Of a stretch of DNA of 14,399 bases, positions 1-7,173 are shown piece after piece. This stretch comes from Planctomycetota bacterium. Lineage in GTDB: Bacteria > Planctomycetota > UBA11346. The notes beneath the pieces were generated by a model. The model was given only the letters and a program-made list of their open reading frames with translations. It did no database searches and had not been told where the DNA came from. The position numbers were made by a program, and so were the translations under genes. How positions within the stretch are numbered: the first letter of the stretch is position 1; each line of letters opens with the position of its first letter. The DNA is taken from NCBI GenBank assembly GCA_013816415.1, contig JACDEN010000022.1, forward strand, positions 1 to 14,399, in the 5' to 3' direction.

Positions 1-1
1 G

Positions 2-1075
2 GCTTCTGGTGGCGCGGCGACCTTCGTCGCGGCCAACGGCACCAACACCATCGAGATCAGCGATGCCAGCTACCTCGCCCTGATCGGCCTGACGCTCGAC
101 GGCGGCCATCGCGACGGACCGTTCGGGATCTGCTCCCGTGGCGACCGGCCCGTCCATCACCTGCGGATCGAGGACTGCTTCATCACCGACTACGACGGCA
201 ACCAGCAGATGACGGCGATCTCCAACCACTGCCCGTCCTGGAACTGGACGATCCGCGGCAACCGCATCGAACGCTGCGGCACGGGCATGTACTTCGCGAC
301 CAACGGCATGCCATTCATCGCCGGCGTGATCGCGCGCAACCTGGTGATCGATCCACTCGGATATTGCCTGCAGATCCAGAATCAGAAACGCCCGTCGATC
401 CCCGGCATGCCGACCGCGCCGTCCTCGACCGTGATCCGCGACAACGTCCTGATCAAGAGCGACCGGCCGAGTCCCGACGGCGACCGCCCGAACCTGCTGC
501 TCGACGGCTTTCCCGGGATCGGCCCGGGGTCGGATGACCGCTACGAGGTGTTCGGCAACCTGATCTGCCACAATCCGCGCGAAGCCCTGGTGCAGGCCAG
601 CGGGCGCGTGTCGATCCACGACAACCTGATCGTCGATGGCGGCTTCGCCGGCATCGTGCTGATGGATCATCAGGAACCGCTGCGCGTGGCCGACATCTAC
701 CACAACACCATCGTCGCCGTCCCGCTCGGCGTGCGCAGCCAGCGCGGCGGCGCAGCCCGAGTCACGGTGACGGCCAACGCCATCTTCGCCGACGAGGGCG
801 TCGCTGGCGCCCTGCGCTCCGTCGACAACCTCATCGCTGCTCGGACCGGGGCGGCGAGTGCACTCGCGAATCCGTCTCCGGCCCTCGGTGAGATGGACCT
901 GCATCCGCTGCCCGGAGCCTGCCTCGGGACCGCCGTCGACCTCGCGCCTTTCGCCCACGATGTGGAAGCGGCGCGGGATTTCGACGGTTCGCAGGAGCGC
1001 AACTCCGAACGACGCGGCGCCTATGGCACCTCGGGCGCCGGCGCCTGGCGCCCGGGACCGACGCCGAAACCCTGA
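2..1075 (+). CDS. Right-handed parallel beta-helix protein, 5'-truncated by window edge
   Basis: The frame is open from base 2, so the true start lies left of the window; an internal ATG at 209 is not the start because the residues before it align with the downstream paralogue (for example 'LTLDGGHRDGPFG' against 'LTLDGQHMDGPFG'). About 357 residues are visible. Repeated short Asn/Asp-rich turns such as 'IRGNRIERCGTG', 'VIRDNVLIKSD' and 'IHDNLIVDGG' are typical of the coils of a right-handed beta-helix, the fold of many polysaccharide lyases and glycan-binding surface proteins. Clear paralogue of the gene at 1135, sharing the block 'DRPSPDGDRPNLL'. It ends just after the helix ('GAWRPGPTPKP') with no linker, sorting tail or membrane segment, so the mature product is probably soluble or periplasmic. 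The signal peptide, if any, is outside the window. Substrate and catalytic residues cannot be assigned. The gap to the next gene is 59 bp, and co-transcription is likely. Confidence 0.88.
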   Translation, partial: ASGGAATFVAANGTNTIEISDASYLALIGLTLDGGHRDGPFGICSRGDRPVHHLRIEDCFITDYDGNQQMTAISNHCPSWNWTIRGNRIERCGTGMYFATNGMPFIAGVIARNLVIDPLGYCLQIQNQKRPSIPGMPTAPSSTVIRDNVLIKSDRPSPDGDRPNLLLDGFPGIGPGSDDRYEVFGNLICHNPREALVQASGRVSIHDNLIVDGGFAGIVLMDHQEPLRVADIYHNTIVAVPLGVRSQRGGAARVTVTANAIFADEGVAGALRSVDNLIAARTGAASALANPSPALGEMDLHPLPGACLGTAVDLAPFAHDVEAARDFDGSQERNSERRGAYGTSGAGAWRPGPTPKP

Positions 1076-1134
1076 CCGGGAATTCCGGTAATGATTCGAG
1101 ACGGTCGGCAGATCCCTGGCAGCCAGGAGTCCCC

Positions 1135-2658
1135 ATGCCCCGTACCGCCGTGTTCGCCCTGCTGATCGTCCTGTCCGCCGCACCGATGGCGGCGGGAGCG
1201 ACCGCCGATCCCTCGAACTACACCACGGTCATCGCGGCGCTGAATCCCGGCGACACCGTGACCCTGGCCTCGGGAACCTACACCCAGGACCTCAACCTGA
1301 ACAACCTCAACGGTTCGCCGGGCGCGTGGATCACCATCCGCGGGCCGCTGAATGGCAGCGCGGTGTTTCCCGCCCACATCTCATCAAACACGGTCGAGAT
1401 CCGCAACTGCAGCTATCTCGCGATCGAGAACCTGACGCTCGACGGCCAGCACATGGACGGTCCGTTCGGCGTCAGCGCCAACGGCGGCACCGGCAACCTC
1501 ACGCATGACATCCGCGTCGAGAACTGCCTGATCACGGACTACGACGGCGGTCAGCAGACCGACGGCATCTCGACCAAGTGCCCGACCTGGGGCTGGATCG
1601 TCCGTCGCAACCGCATCATCAACGTCGGCACCGGCGTCTATTTCGGCAACTCCGACGGCAGCTGTCCGTTCATCGGCGGCCTCTTCGAAGGCAACCTGGT
1701 GCAGGACTCGATCGGCTACTGCATGCAGATCAAACACCAGAATACGCGGCCGACGGTCGCCGGCATGCCGACCGGCATCAGCACCACCATCATCCGCGAC
1801 AACGTCTTCATCAAGGCCGATCGGCCGAGTCCCGACGGTGATCGGCCCAATCTGCTGGTCGACGGCTTCCCCGACAGCGGCGCCGGAGCGGATGACCTCT
1901 ACCAGATCTACGGCAACGTCTTCTGCCACAATCCGCGCGAGTCGCTGTTCCAAGGCAGCGGGCGCATGACCATCCACGACAACCTGTTCATCGACGTCGT
2001 CGGCACGGCGATCTCACTGGTCGACCACAATCTGCCGCTCAAGCTCGCGCACGTCTACAACAACACGGTCTATTCCGCGGGCCGCGGCATCTGGTTCTCC
2101 AGCGCGGCGCGGCAAGGTGACGCCGTGGTCGGCAATCTGGTGTTCGCGGGCACGGCGATCGGCGGCGCCATCACCACCAATCGCGACAATCTGGTCGATG
2201 CGATCGCGGACGCAGGCGCCTATATCGCCGCGCCATCGCTGGCCTTCGGCACGATGGATTTCTATCCCAGGAGCGGCCAATGCGTCGGCAGCGCGATCGA
2301 CGGCTCCGCCTTCGCGGGCGACCTCGATGCGACGGTTGACTTCAACCGCACCGCGAAGGGCACGTGGACCTACCGCGGAGCCTACGCCGGCAGCGGGACC
2401 AATCCCGGCTGGCGCCTGACGATCGCGACCAAGCCGATCGGATCCGGCGGCGGCACGACCACGGGCGGGACCTCCACCAGCGGCAGCACGACTTCCAGCG
2501 GCACGACGAGCGGGACCACGGGCGGAACCACTGTTGGGTCGCCGAGCGACGATCCTGGCGGTCGGCATGGTGGCACGCGGTGCGGCATCGGGTCGGGGCT
2601 CGGCCTGCTGCTCGCGTGTGGACTCTACTGCGCACGGATATCGCGCCGTCGAGCATGA
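1135..2658 (+). CDS. Secreted parallel beta-helix protein with Ser/Thr/Gly linker and C-terminal sorting-like tail
   Basis: 507 residues. The start is supported by AGGAG five bases before the ATG. Residues 1-22 form a signal peptide (basic start, then 'VFALLIVLSAAPMAAG'), followed by 'NPGDTVTLASGTY', the classic entry to a right-handed beta-helix. Helix coils run to about residue 430 with repeated N-rich turns ('IRNCSYLAIENLTLDG', 'IRDNVFIKAD', 'IHDNLFIDV'). Residues 436-482 are a low-complexity Gly/Ser/Thr linker, then Cys483-Gly, a hydrophobic stretch 'GLGLLLACGLY' and a terminal 'RISRRRA'. This order of linker, Cys/Gly motif, membrane span and Arg cluster matches the general plan of bacterial C-terminal sorting signals (GlyGly-CTERM, MYXO-CTERM and similar), so I infer surface or outer-membrane sorting. 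Paralogue of the upstream gene, which lacks the tail. It may be a polysaccharide lyase or binding protein; the substrate is unknown. Confidence 0.92.
   Translation: MPRTAVFALLIVLSAAPMAAGATADPSNYTTVIAALNPGDTVTLASGTYTQDLNLNNLNGSPGAWITIRGPLNGSAVFPAHISSNTVEIRNCSYLAIENLTLDGQHMDGPFGVSANGGTGNLTHDIRVENCLITDYDGGQQTDGISTKCPTWGWIVRRNRIINVGTGVYFGNSDGSCPFIGGLFEGNLVQDSIGYCMQIKHQNTRPTVAGMPTGISTTIIRDNVFIKADRPSPDGDRPNLLVDGFPDSGAGADDLYQIYGNVFCHNPRESLFQGSGRMTIHDNLFIDVVGTAISLVDHNLPLKLAHVYNNTVYSAGRGIWFSSAARQGDAVVGNLVFAGTAIGGAITTNRDNLVDAIADAGAYIAAPSLAFGTMDFYPRSGQCVGSAIDGSAFAGDLDATVDFNRTAKGTWTYRGAYAGSGTNPGWRLTIATKPIGSGGGTTTGGTSTSGSTTSSGTTSGTTGGTTVGSPSDDPGGRHGGTRCGIGSGLGLLLACGLYCARISRRRA
2440..2580 (+). repeat. Low-complexity Gly/Ser/Thr linker coding repeat
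   Basis: This stretch encodes residues 436-482 of the beta-helix protein at 1135. It is built from short degenerate repeats of ACC/ACG/ACT (Thr), AGC/TCC (Ser) and GGC/GGG (Gly) codons, with recurring units such as GGCACGAC and ACCACGGGCGG. It separates the helix from the C-terminal membrane tail and is a likely place for repeat-number variation or O-glycosylation. The tandem paralogue at 2-1075 has no counterpart. Confidence 0.75.
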
Positions 2659-2700
2659 TTCAGGTACCTGGCTGCGCCGGAGCCCTTCACCGAGAGTGAC

Positions 2701-2790
2701 ATGGCGCTCTCATCCGCTGGCTCGCAGCTGGCTCGCGGATGCGGTCGCGGTACGAATCGGCTATGCCCATTCCTGCGAACGGACGCATGA
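2701..2790 (+). other. Possible 29-codon upstream ORF overlapping a start codon of the next gene
   Basis: ATG at 2701 is preceded by a purine stretch (GAGAG about four bases upstream) and opens a 29-codon frame that ends with TGA at 2788-2790. That stop overlaps the ATG at 2787, one of three candidate starts of the exported protein gene that follows, in an ATGA arrangement typical of translational coupling. The encoded peptide (beginning 'MALSSAGSQLARGCG') resembles nothing I recognise, and such short frames arise by chance in GC-rich DNA. It only makes sense if the downstream gene starts at 2787. Confidence 0.2.
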
Positions 2791-4355
2791 CGCCACCGCT
2801 CGGCCCGATCGGCACGTGGCTGGCATCCGCGCTGTGCTCGCTCGCCAGTTCGGTAGCGCTGCCGATGCTGTCGTGGTCGACGGCGGCCACGGTCGCGGTC
2901 GGCGCTGAAGCGAAGGACGGCGCCGACAAGTTCCATGCGGCCTGCCTGCGCTTCGTCGAGCGCCGCCTCGGCAAACGCCCGGTCGCCGATGTGCCGTGGA
3001 GTTCCGGCATGACGATGACGTTCACCGGCTACGACAAGGCGAAGGAATCGCTGCAGGCGAGCTCGGGCGATTCGAGCCTCGACGTTCCGCTCAGATCGAT
3101 CAAGACCCGCGACCTGGCGAACCTGATCAAGGCCGCGTCCGGCTCCGAGGACGCTCCGGACGCCGACGGTTACATCCTGGCCGCGGTCCTGCTGCTGAGC
3201 GACGGCGACCAGAGCGCTGCGTCCCATCTCGTCGAGCGCGCGAAAACGCAGGCCGCGGGCGTCGAGGACAGCTTCACGCAATGGCTCGGGCTGCTCGACC
3301 TCGAGATGAAGGCGCCGGAAGCGAAACCGCCGCCGGAACCCAAGAAGGAACCCAGCGAAGCGGAGTTGGCGAAGAAGCAGGCCGCCAAGGGCAAGGTCAA
3401 CCACGAAGGGCGCCTGCTGCCGCCGCTGCCCGCGTTCAACCGCACCCTGCTGTTCAATACCCCGGAAGCCGATGCGGTGCTCGCGTCGATGGAACTGTTC
3501 CCACCAGACAATGCCTGGAACGAGGACATTGCGAAGCGTCCGGTGCACACTGATTCGCCGAAGATCATCGCTGCGATCGGCGCCAAGCTGCACTGCACGG
3601 TCGAATACGGCGCGAATTACATCATCATCCCGCCGAAGCAGCCGAAGATCGATGTCCGCATCGAGTACAAGGGCGAATCGGATCCAGGGCCCTATCCCAT
3701 CCCGGTGGACCTGCCGGTCGAAGGCTGGCCCGAGTTCTGGACGAAGAACGCGCCGACCCTCGAACAGGTCCAGCGGGTCGGCGAGGGCGACCGGCACGCG
3801 GTCATCATCGATCCCGTCAGCCGCATGCTCTACGAGTTCTACAACACCCGCCTCACCGACGCCGGGTGGACCGCGGTGTGCGCGGCGGTGTACAATCTCG
3901 ATTCGAACAAGCTGCGACCCGACAACTGGACCTCGGCCGATGCCGCCGGACTCGCGATGATGCCCGGTTACATCCGCTTCGACGAGCTCGACCGCGGACT
4001 GATCGACCACGCGCTGCGCATGACGGTGGCGAAGACGCGGCCCGAGCACATCTATCCCGCGACGCACCACGCTGGATTGTCCAAGGATCCGTTCTCGCCG
4101 GCGATGGGTCAGCGCCTGCGGCTGAAGCCGACGGTGGATGTGTCGAAGTTCACCAAGCAGGCGAAGGCGATCGCCGTCGCGCTGCAGAAGTACGGCATGA
4201 TCGTCGCCGACAACGGCACCGACTGGGCGCTGTGCGCCACCGACGACAAGCGCATCGACACCGGTGCGATGCGCGAGCTGATGGTCCTCGCCGGCGATGA
4301 CTTCGAGGTCATCGTCACCACCGGCGAGAAGGAAGGGCCGCGCGCGCGGAAATAG
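2739..4355 (+). CDS. Exported protein of an uncharacterised conserved family
   Basis: Up to 538 residues. Three in-frame ATGs are possible (2739, 2763, 2787) and none has a strong ribosome binding site; the hydrophobic signal region ('IGTWLASALCSLASSVALPML') lies directly after the third. Residues 60-185 form a helical module ('GYILAAVLLLSDGDQSAASHLVERAK', TPR-like in flavour), 190-222 a charged K/E/P linker, and 250-530 a conserved domain. Landmarks of that domain: 'FPPDNAWNEDI' (254-264), 'SDPGPYPIP' (314-322), 'GDRHAVIID' (350-358), 'NKLRPDNWTSADAAGL' (390-405), 'YPATHHA' (439-445) and 'YGMIVADNGTDWALCATDD' (485-503). I recall this pattern from hypothetical secreted proteins of several phyla but know no demonstrated function. 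The conserved Asp, His and Asn residues suggest an enzyme or metal-binding domain. It lies 80 bp after the beta-helix gene on the same strand, so it may belong to its transcript, and it converges with the gene at 4393. Confidence 0.85.
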   Translation: MRSRYESAMPIPANGRMTPPLGPIGTWLASALCSLASSVALPMLSWSTAATVAVGAEAKDGADKFHAACLRFVERRLGKRPVADVPWSSGMTMTFTGYDKAKESLQASSGDSSLDVPLRSIKTRDLANLIKAASGSEDAPDADGYILAAVLLLSDGDQSAASHLVERAKTQAAGVEDSFTQWLGLLDLEMKAPEAKPPPEPKKEPSEAELAKKQAAKGKVNHEGRLLPPLPAFNRTLLFNTPEADAVLASMELFPPDNAWNEDIAKRPVHTDSPKIIAAIGAKLHCTVEYGANYIIIPPKQPKIDVRIEYKGESDPGPYPIPVDLPVEGWPEFWTKNAPTLEQVQRVGEGDRHAVIIDPVSRMLYEFYNTRLTDAGWTAVCAAVYNLDSNKLRPDNWTSADAAGLAMMPGYIRFDELDRGLIDHALRMTVAKTRPEHIYPATHHAGLSKDPFSPAMGQRLRLKPTVDVSKFTKQAKAIAVALQKYGMIVADNGTDWALCATDDKRIDTGAMRELMVLAGDDFEVIVTTGEKEGPRARK

Positions 4356-4392
4356 CCGCGGCCCGGCGCCACTGCCGAGCGCTCGAGAGAGC

Positions 4393-7035
4393 TCAGCCGC
4401 CGGCCGCCGGCACCTGCTGGATCTCGACGCAGCAGATCTTGGTGTTGTACGAGCCGTCGGCGTTGGTCAGCGTGAGCCGGCCGTCGCCCACCCGCACGGT
4501 GACCGTGCCTTCCCAGAACGGCACCGCCGAGGTCGCGCGCCCGTCGACCGCGCGCACCCCTTCGACATCGAGCTTGAACAGCCCGTCGAAGTAGGAGGGA
4601 TCGCCGCACACCACGTGGACCTGATACAACCCGTTGGGGACCGCGAGCTCCCAGGAGGCGGTGCGGTTGGTGGCCCCCTGCATCAGGATGCAGGTGTCGC
4701 GCAGCTGGTCGGCGATCTTGTTGCGGTCGCGCGCATCGGGCGTCGACAGGTTCCAGCCATACGTCACGCCTCCGCGATCGCCGTAGACCAGACCGCTGTC
4801 GACCATCCATCCGGCCACCGTCGGCGACGCCGCCGGCTGGAAGTTGACGCGCGCGGCGAACAGGACGATCGCCCGCACCGTCACGGTGACCGGCGCCGAC
4901 AGCGCGGCGACGCCATCGCTGTCGACCACGCGCGCGGTGATGACGTGCGCCCCCACCGGCGGCGACGTCCAGGTGTAGGCGTATGGCGCCGACGTGCAGA
5001 CGCCGAGGCGGGTCGCCCCCTCGTAGAATTCGACTGCGGCCACGCCGCGATCGTCCTGCGCGTTTGCCGACAGGACGACATCCGCCGGAGTGGTCACCGC
5101 CGTCCCGTCGCCGGGCCCGGTGATGGCGACCGTCGGCAGCGCGTTGACCGCGATCAGCAGCGAGCCCGTCGCCACTCCGCTGGAATTCCCAGCGCTGATC
5201 GCGACCTGGGTATCGCCGCCGGCAGTCGGGTAGCCCGAGATCACCCCGGCAGCGTCCAGCGCGAGTCCGGCCGGCAGACCGCTGGCGGTGAAGCGCGTCG
5301 GGGCGTTGGTCGCGGTGATCTGGTACGAGAACCACGAGCCGACCGTGCCCGCTGCGGTGGCCGGACAGGTGAGCGTGGGATACGCGCATTCGTACGCCCC
5401 GATGTCCGGCGCCGATCCGATGGTGCGGGCGACGCCGGCGAAATCGACGGGGAACGGCAGGGACTGGTTGCGGTCGATCGCCGGACTCCCCAGGCGCAGG
5501 CGGAAGTCGCCCGACACCGCGTCGATGAACAGCGGATCGCCTTCGACCGATGCGCGGTCGAAGGGCGTCGCTGTCTGCCATGCCGAGAGCGAGGTGCAGG
5601 TGGTGCCCACCCAGTTGCCGCGGCCGTCGGCGCTCCAGCGCAGGATCGGGCCGCCGGCGCGGTCGAACAGGTTGTTGTCGCAGCGCAGGTTGACGATGTC
5701 GGTGCCATTCTCCTTGAGGACGAACAGGTCGCGGGTGCAGGCGTTGCCGGAGATCACGTTGCCGATGACGCGCACGTTGGTCAGCGAAGCGCCGGCGCGG
5801 GGCATGCCCGAGATGTCGACCGCGTGATAGCCGCGGGTCCCGGTGATGGTGTTGGCGAGCACGTCGATGTTGTCGCTCGAGGCGACATAGATGCCGCGGT
5901 TGTCGTTGGCGACGATGACGTTGTCATGCACCGAGACGTTCTTCGTCACCTCGAGCATGATGCCCGCCGCGCGGTCGGAGTTCCCGCTGATCCAGTTCCG
6001 GCTCAGGATGATCGCGTTGCCCGAATTGGCGTAGTCGAACCACAGCCCGCAGCCGCGGTTGCCGCTGACGGTGCAGGCGTCGACGATCCCCCAGCCCTTG
6101 CTGGTGATCTTCATGCCGCCGGCATGCCACTGGGTGTTGAACCCGCGGTAGTTGTTGTTCGACATGGTCGTCTGCGACACCGAGAAGTTGGAGCACGCGC
6201 CGGTCGAGATGCCGACGCAGCCGTTGTTGCTGACCACGCTGCGCAGGATGGCGGCGCGGCTCTGCTGATAGCCGAGCGAGACGCCAGCGAAATCGCACCA
6301 CTGCACATCGCAATCGCGCATCGTGCAGTCGGTGCCGAGCTCGACCGCCGCGCCGCCGATCATGTAGGCCGCGGTGGAACTGTGGCGGAAGGTCACGTTG
6401 GCGACGGTGACGAAGGTCGACGACCCCATGAACAGGAGCCGCCTGAAGGCGCTGGCCTCCATCACGTGGCCATTCGGATCGCCGCCGTCGCGGAGCCAGG
6501 CATAGAGGGTGGAGGTCGCGGCGTCGTAGAAGAAGCTGCCGGCGAACATGCTCGCGACATTGCTGCCGATGGCGGTGATCATGGTCACGCCGTCGGAGCC
6601 GACGCCATTGCCGTATGCGGCCGGCATGCCGATCTGCTGCAAGGACGCGCCGTCGACGAACACCTGCTGCGATTTGTAGGTCCACCCGCTTCGCTTCCAG
6701 ATCGCTCCCTGGTGCGGGGTCCAGCCGCTCGCGATCAGCGACCCTTTGATGACCGGCTGCTCGCCCGGATAGGCGGTGATGACGATGGGGGCCGCCGCGC
6801 TCGCGGCCTTGGTCACGGTCACCTCCTCGCGGTAGGTGCCGCCGCGCAGGTAGACGGTGTCGCCAGGCACGGCTGCAGAGACCGCCTGCTGAACGGTGCG
6901 GAAGGCGGCGTCCGGCGAGCGACCGCTGCCGCCGGCTGGCGCCGATGGCGACGCGAACCAATCGGCTCCGGAGACGACCGCGCCCGAGGCGATGAGCAGG
7001 GCGGCGGCAGCGAGGAACGAATGTACGCGTAGCAT
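4393..7035 (-). CDS. Secreted multidomain beta-helix protein (beta-helix, He_PIG, Ig-like, malectin-like)
   Basis: 880 residues from the ATG at 7035. That start is chosen because AAGGA and GGAGG lie just upstream and a signal peptide begins at once ('MLRVHSFLAAAALLIASG'); the frame extends 20 codons further upstream with Arg-rich non-signal sequence. Residues 24-550 form a right-handed beta-helix with the PL9/DUF1565-like entry 'ADWFASPSAP...GRSPDAAFRTVQQAV' then 'PGDTVYLRGGTYREEV', many coil turns such as 'SRNWISGNSDRAAGIML', and a closing 'LGSPAIDRNQS...APDIGAYE'. Residues about 553-630 resemble a He_PIG domain ('FTASGLPAGLALDAAGVISG'), 633-720 a bacterial Ig-like domain ('VAAVEFYEGATRLG...SDGVAALS'), and 726-880 a malectin-like carbohydrate-binding domain ('ARVNFQPA', 'PNGLYQVHVVCGDPS', 'FWEGTVTVRVGDGRLTLT'). 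Likely an extracellular polysaccharide lyase or epimerase-like enzyme with a glycan-binding module. It follows the lyase gene at 7174 on the same strand after 138 bp, suggesting one operon. No cell-anchoring tail is present. Confidence 0.92.
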   Translation of the reverse strand: MLRVHSFLAAAALLIASGAVVSGADWFASPSAPAGGSGRSPDAAFRTVQQAVSAAVPGDTVYLRGGTYREEVTVTKAASAAAPIVITAYPGEQPVIKGSLIASGWTPHQGAIWKRSGWTYKSQQVFVDGASLQQIGMPAAYGNGVGSDGVTMITAIGSNVASMFAGSFFYDAATSTLYAWLRDGGDPNGHVMEASAFRRLLFMGSSTFVTVANVTFRHSSTAAYMIGGAAVELGTDCTMRDCDVQWCDFAGVSLGYQQSRAAILRSVVSNNGCVGISTGACSNFSVSQTTMSNNNYRGFNTQWHAGGMKITSKGWGIVDACTVSGNRGCGLWFDYANSGNAIILSRNWISGNSDRAAGIMLEVTKNVSVHDNVIVANDNRGIYVASSDNIDVLANTITGTRGYHAVDISGMPRAGASLTNVRVIGNVISGNACTRDLFVLKENGTDIVNLRCDNNLFDRAGGPILRWSADGRGNWVGTTCTSLSAWQTATPFDRASVEGDPLFIDAVSGDFRLRLGSPAIDRNQSLPFPVDFAGVARTIGSAPDIGAYECAYPTLTCPATAAGTVGSWFSYQITATNAPTRFTASGLPAGLALDAAGVISGYPTAGGDTQVAISAGNSSGVATGSLLIAVNALPTVAITGPGDGTAVTTPADVVLSANAQDDRGVAAVEFYEGATRLGVCTSAPYAYTWTSPPVGAHVITARVVDSDGVAALSAPVTVTVRAIVLFAARVNFQPAASPTVAGWMVDSGLVYGDRGGVTYGWNLSTPDARDRNKIADQLRDTCILMQGATNRTASWELAVPNGLYQVHVVCGDPSYFDGLFKLDVEGVRAVDGRATSAVPFWEGTVTVRVGDGRLTLTNADGSYNTKICCVEIQQVPAAGG

Positions 7036-7173
7036 GGCCAGGTCCTTCCTCCGTCGCGTGCATCGCAACGGATCGATCAAGGACCTTACCCGCAACCTTC
7101 TACAGCGGAGGATCTATTCGGACGATTAGACCCCACGCGGTCGCGCGGTGAGGGACACGCGCCGCCCCGTGGA

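Noticed and set aside
2625..4070. Minus-strand open frame of 481 codons across the exported protein gene
   Set aside because: Antisense shadow with an Arg-rich low-quality sequence; the plus strand carries a signal peptide and conserved motifs.
4356..4392. Possible terminator between the convergent genes
   Set aside because: Only a short palindrome (GCCGCGGC) and imperfect GAGC/GCTC repeats are present, with no T-run on either strand.
4297..7032. Plus-strand open frame of 911 codons across the beta-helix/malectin gene
   Set aside because: It is exactly antisense to a gene with signal peptide, ribosome binding site and recognisable domains. Its protein is an Arg/Asp/Val/Ala-rich sequence without domains, as expected from the complementary strand of a high-GC gene.
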